Source: Verrucomicrobiota bacterium
GTDB taxonomy: Bacteria; Verrucomicrobiota; Verrucomicrobiia; Limisphaerales; JAHEOI01
NCBI GenBank assembly: GCA_018610125.1
Contig: JAHEOI010000381.1
Span: 1 to 13,315, forward strand
Direction: 5' to 3'
DNA length: 13,315 nucleotides
Part shown: piece after piece, positions 1-6,375 of the stretch
Position numbering within the stretch: position 1 is the stretch's first letter
Layout of the letters: every line of letters begins with the position of its first letter
The notes under the pieces: model-generated
The model's database searches: none
What the model was told of the DNA's origin: nothing
The model's input: only the letters and a program-made list of their open reading frames with translations
Position numbers and translations under genes: made by a program

Positions 1-146
1 GGCTTCGCCGGCATTTGGTACGTCGCCGGCTCCGGCTCAAGGAATCGATACTGCTTCGTCGCGTCCGCGCCGACCGCCGACCCACTAAAAAAGCCCAATT
101 TGAGCACGAAAAGCCCAATTGCCAACTGCCACCCGTGCCGCTTCAT
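1..146 (-). CDS. Secreted protein of unknown function, N-terminal fragment (runs off the window)
   Basis: The minus strand from an ATG at 146 is open to the window edge (48 codons). It begins with a classical signal peptide: a basic start (MKRHGWQ), a hydrophobic core (residues about 8-20, LAIGLFVLKLGFF), then small residues and a likely signal peptidase I site near SAVGA/DA at about residue 27. The mature part seen (KQYRFLEPEPATYQMPAKP) is too short to identify. An AAAGG ribosome-binding motif (154-158) sits 7 bases before the ATG. A second in-frame ATG at 173, preceded by GAGG, would add nine residues (MNRWRKGNN); I prefer 146 because it gives the more typical short n-region. The core is encoded by an imperfect duplication: AAGCCCAATT occurs at 91-100 and 111-120 on the plus strand. 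The protein is probably exported to the periplasm or beyond. Its function is unknown. Confidence 0.6.
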   Translation of the reverse strand, partial: MKRHGWQLAIGLFVLKLGFFSGSAVGADATKQYRFLEPEPATYQMPAK

Positions 147-193
147 ATTATTGCCTTTGCGCCACCTATTCATAGACCTCGAATGATCCATCA

Positions 194-223
194 ATATAAC
201 CTTTCATCCCCATTTTCCCGCAA
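194..223 (-). promoter_or_regulatory. Possible sigma70-type promoter for the secreted protein gene
   Basis: On the minus strand TTGCGG (218-223) and TTATAT (194-199) are separated by 18 bases. The block lies 48 bases upstream of the ATG at 146 and 21 bases upstream of the ATG at 173, so it favours the 146 start with a leader of about 40 bases. The rest of the 174-332 gap between the divergent genes shows no other convincing element. The match is partial and lineage-specific promoter rules are unknown here. Confidence 0.3.
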
Positions 224-332
224 AATTCGTACCACTACAAATTCTATGAGTCCCAAATGACCGATCGTCATCCGCAAGGATTCGAGCTTGAGGCCGACTT
301 GCCCATCGCCTCCGTGCCGTTTAGGATAAAGT

Positions 333-917
333 ATGAGGCAGGCCTTTAAAGATTGGGCGGTGGTTGTCGATGCCTTGGGACGGGGAGAACAAATCATCAT
401 CCTCCGAAAAGGCGGCCTTCGGGAAGGCCGGGGAGGCTTCAAGATGGAGTCCGATCGTTTTTTCCTTTTGCCGACCCTCTATCATCAACAACGCGACGCC
501 GTTATCCCATCCGCTCAGGCTCGGTTTGACGCGCTACCGGAGAATTGGCCGCCTGAGGGCCGGATTCACTTGGATTATTTCGCTGAGGTCGTAACCTGGA
601 GGCGCTTGGAGTCCCTGAGCGTGGCCAGACAGCTCCAGGACCAGCATATCTGGCGAGATGAGGTCATTGCACAACGATTCGAGTGGGGACGACATAAACA
701 GATTTTTGCCCTCGCGGTCCGGGTTTGGCAGCTCCCCCAAGCCCTTGAGCTTCCGATGCGCCCCCAATATGGAGGGTGTAAGTCATGGATCGAATTGGAG
801 CAAGACCTCGCTACTGAGGGAGCTGTCCCCGTCCTTTCAGAGGCGGAGCTGGCTCAAAAACGAACCGCTTTCGAGAACGCCCTGACAATGCCATTAACGT
901 CTCAGACCTCCCAATGA
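333..917 (+). CDS. DUF1802 family protein
   Basis: A 194-residue protein that matches the pattern I know for DUF1802. The N-terminal block (KDWAVVVDALGRGEQIIILRKGG, quoted here by its ends at residues 6-28) is followed by a Phe-x-x-Glu...FxLLPTxxHQ block (36-52) and a central WRDEVIAQRFEWGR segment (107-120) leading into a beta-rich stretch ending VRVWQLP (129-135). The biochemical function of this family is not established, and no catalytic motif is obvious. The start is well fixed: an in-frame TAA lies at 327-329, and AGGA (323-326) precedes the ATG by 6 bases. There is no signal peptide or membrane segment, so it is probably cytosolic. Its stop overlaps the start of the maf gene in an ATGA, which suggests co-translation. 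The family call is from recalled consensus only. Confidence 0.8.
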   Translation: MRQAFKDWAVVVDALGRGEQIIILRKGGLREGRGGFKMESDRFFLLPTLYHQQRDAVIPSAQARFDALPENWPPEGRIHLDYFAEVVTWRRLESLSVARQLQDQHIWRDEVIAQRFEWGRHKQIFALAVRVWQLPQALELPMRPQYGGCKSWIELEQDLATEGAVPVLSEAELAQKRTAFENALTMPLTSQTSQ

Positions 918-1495
918 AACACCCTTCCTTAATATTAGCATCCGGATCCCCTAGACGAGCGGACTTATTACGCGAAATCGGATTCGAATTCACCGTCGTA
1001 GTCCCGGAGGTGGAGGAAACGCAAACCGACTCCCTCTCGCCTTATGAGGCATGTCGGTTGAATGCCTTTCGAAAGGCCCGTGTGGTCAGTGCCCGATTCC
1101 CAGACTCCTTGGTACTTGCTGCCGATACGCTGGTTTGTATGGGATCCCATAAGCTTGGCAAGCCCCGAGATCGGACCGAGGCCCAAGGGATGCTAAAAAT
1201 GCTGCAGAATCGAAGCCATTTCGTCGTTTCGGGTGTCTGTCTGCGTCATACGGCCGCAGAGCGGCAACAGACCTTCACCGTCGTGACCACCGTTACGTTC
1301 AACCCGTTGACAACCGAACAGATTGAAGCCTACCACCAAAAGGTCACCCCCTTTGACAAAGCCGGGGCCTACGCCATCCAAGAGGAAGGCGACACCCTCG
1401 TCAAATCGATCTCCGGTTCCTACACGAACGTCGTCGGGCTTCCGATTGAAAGGGTGCAAGGGGAACTGTCCGGCTTCGGCCACCTCGTTTCTTGA
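914..1495 (+). CDS. maf: Maf family nucleoside triphosphate pyrophosphatase (YhdE-like)
   Basis: A 193-residue protein of normal length for Maf/HAM1-fold nucleotide pyrophosphatases, which hydrolyse dTTP, UTP or modified nucleotides to the monophosphate and limit their use in nucleic acids. Signature motifs are present in order: LASGSPRR (residues 8-15, phosphate binding), AADTLV (69-74, catalytic Asp71), LGKP (81-84), DKAGAYAIQ and YTNVVGLPI near the C-terminus. The DKAGAY...YTNVVGLP arrangement is closest to the dTTP/UTP-specific YhdE subgroup, an inference from recalled consensus. The gene starts at an ATG inside the DUF1802 stop (ATGA), has no Shine-Dalgarno of its own, and is therefore probably translated by coupling. 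A stem-loop lies directly downstream. The enzyme should be cytosolic. Confidence 0.93.
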   Translation: MKHPSLILASGSPRRADLLREIGFEFTVVVPEVEETQTDSLSPYEACRLNAFRKARVVSARFPDSLVLAADTLVCMGSHKLGKPRDRTEAQGMLKMLQNRSHFVVSGVCLRHTAAERQQTFTVVTTVTFNPLTTEQIEAYHQKVTPFDKAGAYAIQEEGDTLVKSISGSYTNVVGLPIERVQGELSGFGHLVS

Positions 1496-1504
1496 CCCAC
1501 ACTT

Positions 1505-1540
1505 GCTCCTTTCCATTCCCGAAGAGGCTGGAAAGGAAGC
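1505..1540 (+). terminator. Stem-loop behind maf, possible transcription end without a U-tract
   Basis: TCCTTTCCA (1507-1515) and TGGAAAGGA (1529-1537) form a perfect 9-base stem around a 13-base loop. It can be extended by GC/GC (1505-1506 with 1539-1540) across one bulged A. It begins about 10 bases after the maf stop, the expected place for a 3' end. No run of T follows, so it is not a textbook intrinsic terminator; it could stabilise the 3' end or act with Rho. Confidence 0.4.
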
Positions 1541-1575
1541 GCTTACCCGGCTCTGATCGGCACCTCCTCTCCAAG

Positions 1576-1620
1576 GTCCCACTTTTTCGTGGGGGCGAGG
1601 GTGAAAGAGAGAAGTGGGAC
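1576..1620. repeat. Inverted repeat GTCCCACTT / AAGTGGGAC
   Basis: GTCCCACTT (1576-1584) and AAGTGGGAC (1612-1620) are perfect reverse complements, and pairing can continue inward for about three more positions with G-T wobbles. The left arm also begins a small local hairpin, CCCAC-TTTTTC-GTGGG (1578-1593). The seven-base core GTCCCAC recurs at 1689-1695 and, inverted, at 2014-2020, which suggests a small dispersed repeat family and not a one-off stem. Confidence 0.55.
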
Positions 1621-1685
1621 GTCCGGGAGAACGTCCCTATCAGGGAGGAGTCCATTCGTTTTCCCCCGAGACGGACCTGGTCCCC

Positions 1686-1695
1686 GAGGTCCCAC
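1686..1695 (+). repeat. GAGGTCCCAC repeat, left copy of a distant inverted pair
   Basis: GAGGTCCCAC here is the exact reverse complement of GTGGGACCTC at 2014-2023. Past the shared ten bases both copies continue into a T-rich stretch (CTGTTTC here, CGTTCTTTT on the opposite strand of the right copy), so the similarity may extend a little. The pair encloses 318 bases of non-coding DNA. Confidence 0.45.
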
Positions 1696-1710
1696 TGTTT
1701 CAATGAATAC

Positions 1711-1748
1711 CGCACACAAAAAACGAGCACTCGCACAAATTGTGTGCG
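1711..1748. repeat. Nested inverted repeat CGCACACAA / TTGTGTGCG
   Basis: CGCACACAA (1711-1719) and TTGTGTGCG (1740-1748) are perfect 9-base arms. The 20-base interior contains a second small palindrome, CGAG-CA-CTCG (1724-1733). The right arm also overlaps CACAA-A-TTGTG (1734-1744), a short dyad of the kind bound by dimeric regulators. It could be an operator or an RNA hairpin; nothing here decides which. Confidence 0.4.
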
Positions 1749-1845
1749 CAATTAATGGCGGCATCGCCGAATCATCCCCCCAATTTTATCGATTTTAGAG
1801 CAAATAATGTCGAGAAGTCGGCAATCACGGTGTAGTTGCAGCTAA

Positions 1846-1866
1846 AATTTAAGGCATTCTTAAATT
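1846..1866. repeat. AT-rich hairpin AATTTAAG / CTTAAATT
   Basis: Perfect 8-base arms at 1846-1853 and 1859-1866 flank a GCATT loop. It is followed on the plus strand by an A-rich stretch, so it is not a plus-strand terminator. TTGCAG at 1836-1841 with TTAAAT at 1860-1865 (18-base spacer) would give a weak promoter reading toward the radical SAM gene, in which case the dyad would cover the promoter. Confidence 0.35.
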
Positions 1867-2013
1867 AAGTAAAAAAACAAGAATGGACATTAGAAGCCGG
1901 ACAACCCGATGATCAGCCAATATCAGCCGTCATACAGCTCGGCCAGGCATCAGTGCGGGAAAAAGGCTTTTCGGCGCAACAGTCTAGGTGAAGTCAGAGG
2001 AACCTAAAAGAAC

Positions 2014-2023
2014 GTGGGACCTC
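2014..2023 (-). repeat. GTGGGACCTC repeat, right copy, containing the radical SAM start codon
   Basis: This is the reverse complement of 1686-1695. The GTG start codon of the radical SAM gene lies inside it. The coincidence raises a small doubt about the exact start, although AGAGGAA (1996-2002) sits at an acceptable distance upstream. Confidence 0.4.
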
Positions 2024-2919
2024 ACAACCATACAGCATCTGTGAAAACCTCTACCGGTCAATTGAAACACCGGCCCAAGCGGGCAAGCGCTGTCGTCTCT
2101 CCCAGAGATTTCTTGGACAATCAATTTGTTTATGTGGTTATCTCCTCACGGGTTAAAGCGCTCTCGGTGGGAGTCAACATGGTTCCTGAAAAGCGCTGCA
2201 ACTTTGACTGCATCTATTGCTGCATTAATTGGAAAACCCCGCCGGCGTTCAGGGACCCGTCTGTGAATCAGATCGCCGCGGAGCTCCGACACACGATAAG
2301 CTTGGTGGAATCCGGCACCTTGAAAGGCCGGCCCACCTATAGCGCTCTGCCCAACAGCCTAAACCAGATCCGTCAAATCGAGCTCAGCGGCGACGGCGAG
2401 CCGACTCTTTCGCCAATCTTTTGCGAGACAATCGAAACGATCATCCAATTGCGATCCAAACACATCTTGCCACCGATCAAGCTCGCCTTGTTTACCAATG
2501 CTTCCCGGTTGGACCAAGCGGACATCCTAGACGCCCTCAGCCTATTCACCCAAGACGACGAAATTGTGGCCAAGCTCGACGTCGGCTCCCAAGAGGCAAT
2601 GGACAAAATCAATCGAGCGGAATGCTCCTTTGCCAAGATCTGCGATAATCTTCTCAAGGTCGGGCGGGCTCGACCGATCGTCATTCAGAGCCTGTTCCCC
2701 CAAATCGCCGGGCAAGACCCGCCAGCAACCGATATCGAGGATTATCTCAAGTCACTTGAACAGCTCAAAGCCGGCGGCGCCCAAATCTCCCTCGTACAAA
2801 TCTCTTCGGTCAGCACCCCGCCTGCCACACCCGGATGCTCCCATGCCCCACTCAAGACACTCAGCCAGATCGCCCGTGCCGTCCGCACTCGAGTCGGTTT
2901 AAAAAGCGAAGTCTTCTAG
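2014..2919 (+). CDS. Radical SAM protein, COG0731-like Fe-S oxidoreductase
   Basis: A 301-residue protein with the radical SAM cluster motif CxxxCxxC at residues 62-69 (CNFDCIYC), preceded by the typical block SVGVNMVPEKR (51-61). These cysteines should bind a [4Fe-4S] cluster that cleaves S-adenosylmethionine to start a radical reaction. SGDGEPT (125-131) is the conserved glycine-rich SAM-binding stretch seen in COG0731 proteins. The substrate is unknown and I see no C-terminal auxiliary cluster. A fourth cysteine (Cys70) follows the motif directly, where Gln is common. The GTG start has AGAGGAA (1996-2002) upstream; later starts (GTG 2041, TTG 2062) lack ribosome-binding sites, but the first 30 residues look poorly ordered, so the true start could be downstream. 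The stop interlocks with the convergent permease stop in CTAG. Confidence 0.85.
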   Translation: MGPHNHTASVKTSTGQLKHRPKRASAVVSPRDFLDNQFVYVVISSRVKALSVGVNMVPEKRCNFDCIYCCINWKTPPAFRDPSVNQIAAELRHTISLVESGTLKGRPTYSALPNSLNQIRQIELSGDGEPTLSPIFCETIETIIQLRSKHILPPIKLALFTNASRLDQADILDALSLFTQDDEIVAKLDVGSQEAMDKINRAECSFAKICDNLLKVGRARPIVIQSLFPQIAGQDPPATDIEDYLKSLEQLKAGGAQISLVQISSVSTPPATPGCSHAPLKTLSQIARAVRTRVGLKSEVF

Positions 2920-4262
2920 CGGGGCGTTGCCTCATCCGAGGCCGCCGCCTGGTTCTCGCCATTCCTGCCACGACGCTTAAAGCGGGAATGAATCCACCAC
3001 GCCACAATCCCAAGTGCAATGACCCCTAATCCAACGCCACTGTTCATTGTCCTTTCAATCAGACTGAAGGTGGTCGTGATTAATATTCCGAGCAAAAACA
3101 GAGCCGGTACCCAGGGCCATCCGGGGATCCGAAGCTCTTTTCCCTCTTTAAGGCGCAACAAGACAAGGCCTATCACCGTGAATGCGGTGCTCAGTCCCAG
3201 AGTAAAGCCGATATAGGTTAATAGCCATTCATAAGTAGCGGTCCAAAGGAAGGCCACGGACAATGCGAATTGGAGGATGAGTCCGCCACGCGGGGGCCCA
3301 CCATCCGGAGTCAGCACTTGAGGGAGATAACCATCCTGGGCCATTTTGGCATAGACTCGAGGCCCGGTCATGACCATCGACGAGACGGATGTCACAAGAG
3401 CCAGGCTGATCAGTGCCGAGACGGACGTTGCGACATTCTCCCCACCGAGGGTGCGAGCGGCTATGAGCCCGATCTCCGGCTTGCCTTTGAGTTGTTCCGG
3501 GGCAGCTGAAAACAGAAAAACAGCGTTAATCCCCAGGTACAAAAGCGTCACAATCCCGACCCCGAGCAGCAGCGACTTCGGCAAATTCCGGCAAGGGTCA
3601 TGGATCTCACCGGCAACGTAGACGGCCGCATTCCATCCGGAATAGCTTAGCGAAACCCACATGAGCGAGACACCGAACATAGAGACCGGGACGGCTGGGT
3701 GGTCGTGCTCCGCGGGAGCTTGGAGGTAGGGAGATGCCCAGAGAATGAAGAAAAGGATCAAGCCGATCTTCAAGAGCACGGCCCCATTTTGCACCTTCGC
3801 TCCCGATCGGACGCTCAAGCTATGCAGGACCGAGAAAACGGCCAGCAGAATGGTTCCGGACCACAGCGGCGACAACCCCGGAGCCAGATATTGAATCCAA
3901 GGCTCGCCGTAATCGCCGAAGGCCTTGGCTGCGAATGCCAACGGCGCCGAAAAGCCGACAAGCAACGAGATCCAGCCCGCGACATAGCCGGCTGCCGGAT
4001 GCAACGTGCGCGAAAGAAAAAGGTATTCGCCGCCCGATTCAGGGATACGGCGTCCGAGAGCCCCATAGTTGAGCGCCCCCAATGCGGCCATGCCACCTCC
4101 CAACACCCAGATCAACAACACCAGCCATGGTGAATGGAGATCGGCGAGTAAGAACCCGCTCGTGGTAAAGACCCCGAAGCCCACCATGTTGGCAACGACC
4201 AATGCAGTTGCACTCAGTAATCCCAATTGCCGCTTTGTGTTATGCTCCCCCTTGGCCAACAC
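2916..4262 (-). CDS. APC superfamily amino-acid permease
   Basis: A 448-residue, very hydrophobic protein with about 12 predicted membrane helices, normal for amino acid-polyamine-organocation transporters. Helix 1 carries the unwound substrate-binding motif as VANMVGFGVFTTSGF (23-37), and RRIPESGGEYLFLSR (71-85) is the conserved loop and helix 3 segment of the family. It probably imports or exchanges an amino acid at the inner membrane; the substrate cannot be read from sequence. The C-terminus is a basic then polar cytosolic tail (RFKRRGRNGENQ onward). The GTG start at 4262 is the furthest possible, since TGA is in frame just upstream, and GGGAG precedes it by 4 bases; the next codon TTG is an alternative. 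It is last in the minus-strand cluster. No terminator separates it from the convergent radical SAM gene. Confidence 0.88.
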   Translation of the reverse strand: MLAKGEHNTKRQLGLLSATALVVANMVGFGVFTTSGFLLADLHSPWLVLLIWVLGGGMAALGALNYGALGRRIPESGGEYLFLSRTLHPAAGYVAGWISLLVGFSAPLAFAAKAFGDYGEPWIQYLAPGLSPLWSGTILLAVFSVLHSLSVRSGAKVQNGAVLLKIGLILFFILWASPYLQAPAEHDHPAVPVSMFGVSLMWVSLSYSGWNAAVYVAGEIHDPCRNLPKSLLLGVGIVTLLYLGINAVFLFSAAPEQLKGKPEIGLIAARTLGGENVATSVSALISLALVTSVSSMVMTGPRVYAKMAQDGYLPQVLTPDGGPPRGGLILQFALSVAFLWTATYEWLLTYIGFTLGLSTAFTVIGLVLLRLKEGKELRIPGWPWVPALFLLGILITTTFSLIERTMNSGVGLGVIALGIVAWWIHSRFKRRGRNGENQAAASDEATPR

Positions 4263-4398
4263 GCGTCTCCCGTTTCATTCCCAGTAAACGCTCAGCCGAA
4301 CCCGAGCGCCTGCGATCGATCTTGAGCGTTGAAATCCCGGCAAGCACGAAATCCTTGTCGATTTGCGCGATGATCCCACTTCCCTTCCGAATCCTCAT
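4240..4398 (-). CDS. Possible 52-residue small ORF coupled between methyltransferase and permease
   Basis: An ATG at 4398 overlaps the methyltransferase stop in ATGA, the same coupling arrangement used elsewhere in this window. The frame runs 52 codons to TAA at 4240-4242, crossing the permease GTG start by 23 bases in another frame. The peptide begins MRIRKGSGIIAQIDKDF and is basic (many Arg and Lys), with no signal peptide or membrane segment and no family I recognise. It fills the otherwise unexplained 132-base gap between the two genes. Translation through it would deliver ribosomes to the permease start, so it might be a leader or coupling ORF even if the peptide has no function. There is no independent proof that it is a gene. 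Confidence 0.35.
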   Translation of the reverse strand: MRIRKGSGIIAQIDKDFVLAGISTLKIDRRRSGSAERLLGMKRETRVGQGGA

Positions 4399-5336
4399 TG
4401 CTTCTCAAAGCGGATCATATAATTTTCTTCAAACAAATCGTATTCTTCGGTCTTTTGAAAACCGGCCGCTTCAATCTCGTCAGTGAACGTTTCTTTCCCG
4501 GCCCGGACATGATCCAGGACCCAGTCTGAGCTCTCTTCCGGATCACGCTGCATTTCAATAATAATCATTTCGCCTCCCGACCGCAGCGCCGTGTGAATCG
4601 AGGCAAGCGATTCCCGAGGGTATTCAAAGTGGTGATAGACATCGCAAAGAAAGGCGAGATCGATCGAATCCTCCGGGAGCTTCGTTGAACGGACAGTCCC
4701 TTTGACGGTCTTGACGTTCTTTAATCCCACCTGGCGGGCCCGTTTATCAATCTTCTTAAGGAAAGGCTCGGCGATTTCAACCGCGTAAACGTTTCCTCCG
4801 GGCTGAACCGCTTTGGCAAAGAGCATGGTATAAAAGCCGGTGCCCGCTCCGATATCGGCCACATCGTCTCCGGGCTCGACCCCGACACTCTCCAGGACTT
4901 GCTTCCGCTTCGCATAGACTTCTCGCCCTTCCCGCTCAAAGCGCTCAACCCATTTTGAGACCTTTAAATCCTCATCAAGGAATGTCTCGTTGATTCCCGG
5001 ATTCACGCTGGCTTGTTGCTCCTCTTGCTCCGCACCGTCTTGCTCTTGCCCCCCGGACGCTTGCTCATCCCCGGTCGGCTGCTTCGTCCCGGTTTCCTCC
5101 TCCACTGCCTTTTCGGAGGTTGTCCCGTCGGGCACGGTATCCTTTGTTTGCGCCTCACTCGGGGTTGAGGGCGCCGGCACTGTTCCCTGCGGAGTCGGCT
5201 TGGCAGTCATTTCGGCGTCGGCCCCACCGCTTGAGCTCTGACAACCACCGACAAAGCTACCCAGTACCGCGGACGTCAATAGAATCAGAACATACCTTAA
5301 AAGTCCGTTCATAGGCTTTACAATACGGGAACCCAC
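4395..5336 (-). CDS. Lipoprotein-anchored class I SAM-dependent methyltransferase
   Basis: A 313-residue protein with three parts. Residues 1-32 form a lipoprotein signal peptide: basic start, hydrophobic core (LLRYVLILLTSAVLGSF) and a lipobox VGGC with Cys32 as the lipidated residue. Residues about 33-110 form a low-complexity linker rich in Gln, Glu, Thr, Ser, Pro and Gly. Residues about 125-313 are a class I methyltransferase fold, with motif I VADIGAGTGFYT (159-170), an acidic strand-2 end (VYAVEIAE, 183-190) and DLAFLCDVYHHF (226-237). The substrate is unknown. It is odd because SAM is cytosolic while the lipobox predicts export. The start is GTG at 5336, giving a basic n-region; ATG at 5312 would remove eight residues and still leave a signal peptide. 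It lies 33 bases after the dehydrogenase stop. Confidence 0.82.
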   Translation of the reverse strand: MGSRIVKPMNGLLRYVLILLTSAVLGSFVGGCQSSSGGADAEMTAKPTPQGTVPAPSTPSEAQTKDTVPDGTTSEKAVEEETGTKQPTGDEQASGGQEQDGAEQEEQQASVNPGINETFLDEDLKVSKWVERFEREGREVYAKRKQVLESVGVEPGDDVADIGAGTGFYTMLFAKAVQPGGNVYAVEIAEPFLKKIDKRARQVGLKNVKTVKGTVRSTKLPEDSIDLAFLCDVYHHFEYPRESLASIHTALRSGGEMIIIEMQRDPEESSDWVLDHVRAGKETFTDEIEAAGFQKTEEYDLFEENYMIRFEKQ

Positions 5337-5369
5337 CGCGGTCGTCCAGCGTCGGTTTTTAAGCGGCTA

Positions 5370-6356
5370 TCATATCATACTAAGCACCCCCGCGCCTTCC
5401 ATCCGCCCGTTTCGCAATCGAGCCAGCACTTCGTTGGCCTCGCTCAGTCGATAAGTATGAAACTCGGTCTTGACCGGCACCTTAGGCGCAATCTCAAGGA
5501 AATCTTCGGCATCCCGGCGGGTGAGATTGGCGACCGAGCAAAGGACTCGTTCCTGCCAAAGCAACGAGTATGGGAAGGAAGGAATGTCGCTCATATGGAT
5601 CCCACCGCAGATGACAATCCCCCCTTTGCCGACCGCTTTCAGGGCCTGTGGGACGAGCGCGCCGACAGGCGCAAAAATGATGGCTGCGTCGAGGTATCCC
5701 GGGGGTGGCTCCGTTGAATCGCCCGCCCAAACGGCGCCCAGTCGCCGAGCGAATTGCCGGCCATCCCTATCGCCCGGTCGCGTGAAGGCGTAGACTTCCC
5801 GACCTTGATACGAAGCAACCTGCGCAATGATATGAGCGGCGGCTCCAAAGCCATACAATCCGAGCTTCTCGGCCTCTCCGGCCTTAACAAGCGAGCGGTA
5901 GCCAATCAACCCGGCACATAACAAGGGAGCCGCGGCAGCATCCGAATAGCTCTCAGGAATCGGAAAGCAATACCGTTGGTCGGCCAACGTGTATTCCGCA
6001 TAACCGCCGTCCATGGTATATCCGGTAAATTGAGCCCGATCACAGAGGTTCTCCCGGCCTTGTCGACAGTGTCGGCATTCGCCACAAGTCCAGCCAAGCC
6101 ACGGGATACCGACCCGTTCTCCCTCGCGAAATCGTTCCACCCCCTCACCAAGCTGAGCCACGGTTCCAACGATTTCATGCCCCGGCACGACCGGCAGCTT
6201 GGGATTTGACAGCTCTCCGTCAACCAGGTGCAGATCTGTCCGGCACACCCCGCACGTATGGACCCGCACAAGAACCTGGCCCCGGCCCGGCTCCGGACAT
6301 GGCCATTCCATCTCTGTCAGTGACGCCGGCGATTGCTCACATACCATTGCCTTCAT
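5370..6356 (-). CDS. Zinc-dependent alcohol dehydrogenase family protein (MDR superfamily)
   Basis: A 328-residue medium-chain dehydrogenase/reductase. The catalytic zinc ligands are visible as Cys38 (CGVCRTDLH, 35-43), His60 in GHE (59-61) and Cys147 (PLLCAG). The structural zinc site is Cys91, Cys94, Cys97 and Cys105 (CGECRHC...NLC). A Rossmann motif GFGAAAH (169-175) binds NAD(P). The family oxidises alcohols or reduces aldehydes in the cytosol. The C-terminal block with VLCSVANLTRRDAEDFLEIA (271-290) resembles the group modelled as TIGR02822, a bacterial zinc ADH subfamily of undefined substrate. The ATG at 6356 lies 19 bases after the stop of the open segment that follows addA; the Shine-Dalgarno sequence is weak, so translation may depend on upstream genes. 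The fold is certain, the physiological alcohol is not. Confidence 0.92.
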   Translation of the reverse strand: MKAMVCEQSPASLTEMEWPCPEPGRGQVLVRVHTCGVCRTDLHLVDGELSNPKLPVVPGHEIVGTVAQLGEGVERFREGERVGIPWLGWTCGECRHCRQGRENLCDRAQFTGYTMDGGYAEYTLADQRYCFPIPESYSDAAAAPLLCAGLIGYRSLVKAGEAEKLGLYGFGAAAHIIAQVASYQGREVYAFTRPGDRDGRQFARRLGAVWAGDSTEPPPGYLDAAIIFAPVGALVPQALKAVGKGGIVICGGIHMSDIPSFPYSLLWQERVLCSVANLTRRDAEDFLEIAPKVPVKTEFHTYRLSEANEVLARLRNGRMEGAGVLSMI

Positions 6357-6375
6357 AGGTCAAACGCTTTGCCTT

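Larger units (their letters stand above)
1496..2013. other. Non-coding, repeat-rich intergenic region between maf and the radical SAM gene
   Basis: No credible gene is seen on either strand in these 518 bases; the open frames present are short and atypical in composition. The left two thirds are full of inverted repeats (1505-1540, 1576-1620, TCCCT/AGGGA near 1637-1649, GGACC/GGTCC near 1673-1683, 1711-1748). The right third (about 1775-1890) is distinctly AT-rich and contains an 8-base hairpin at 1846-1866, and is the likeliest place for the promoter of the radical SAM gene. I could not match the region to a riboswitch family I know. Confidence 0.6.

Noticed and set aside
15..260. Plus-strand 81-codon frame at the left edge
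   Set aside because: It is very Arg/Pro-rich, lacks a ribosome-binding site, and is antisense to a clear signal-peptide-encoding frame.
1193..1582. Minus-strand open frame of 129 codons over maf
   Set aside because: It overlaps the Maf coding region on the opposite strand; Maf carries all its catalytic motifs and this frame carries none.
1560..1700. CRISPR array or mobile element ends
   Set aside because: The GTCCCAC elements are short, irregularly spaced and in alternating orientation, with no spacers of constant length, no target-site duplication and no transposase nearby.
1890..2013. Cobalamin-type riboswitch before the radical SAM gene
   Set aside because: A few bases (GTCAGAGGAACCT) resemble the B12 box, but the other conserved segments are missing.
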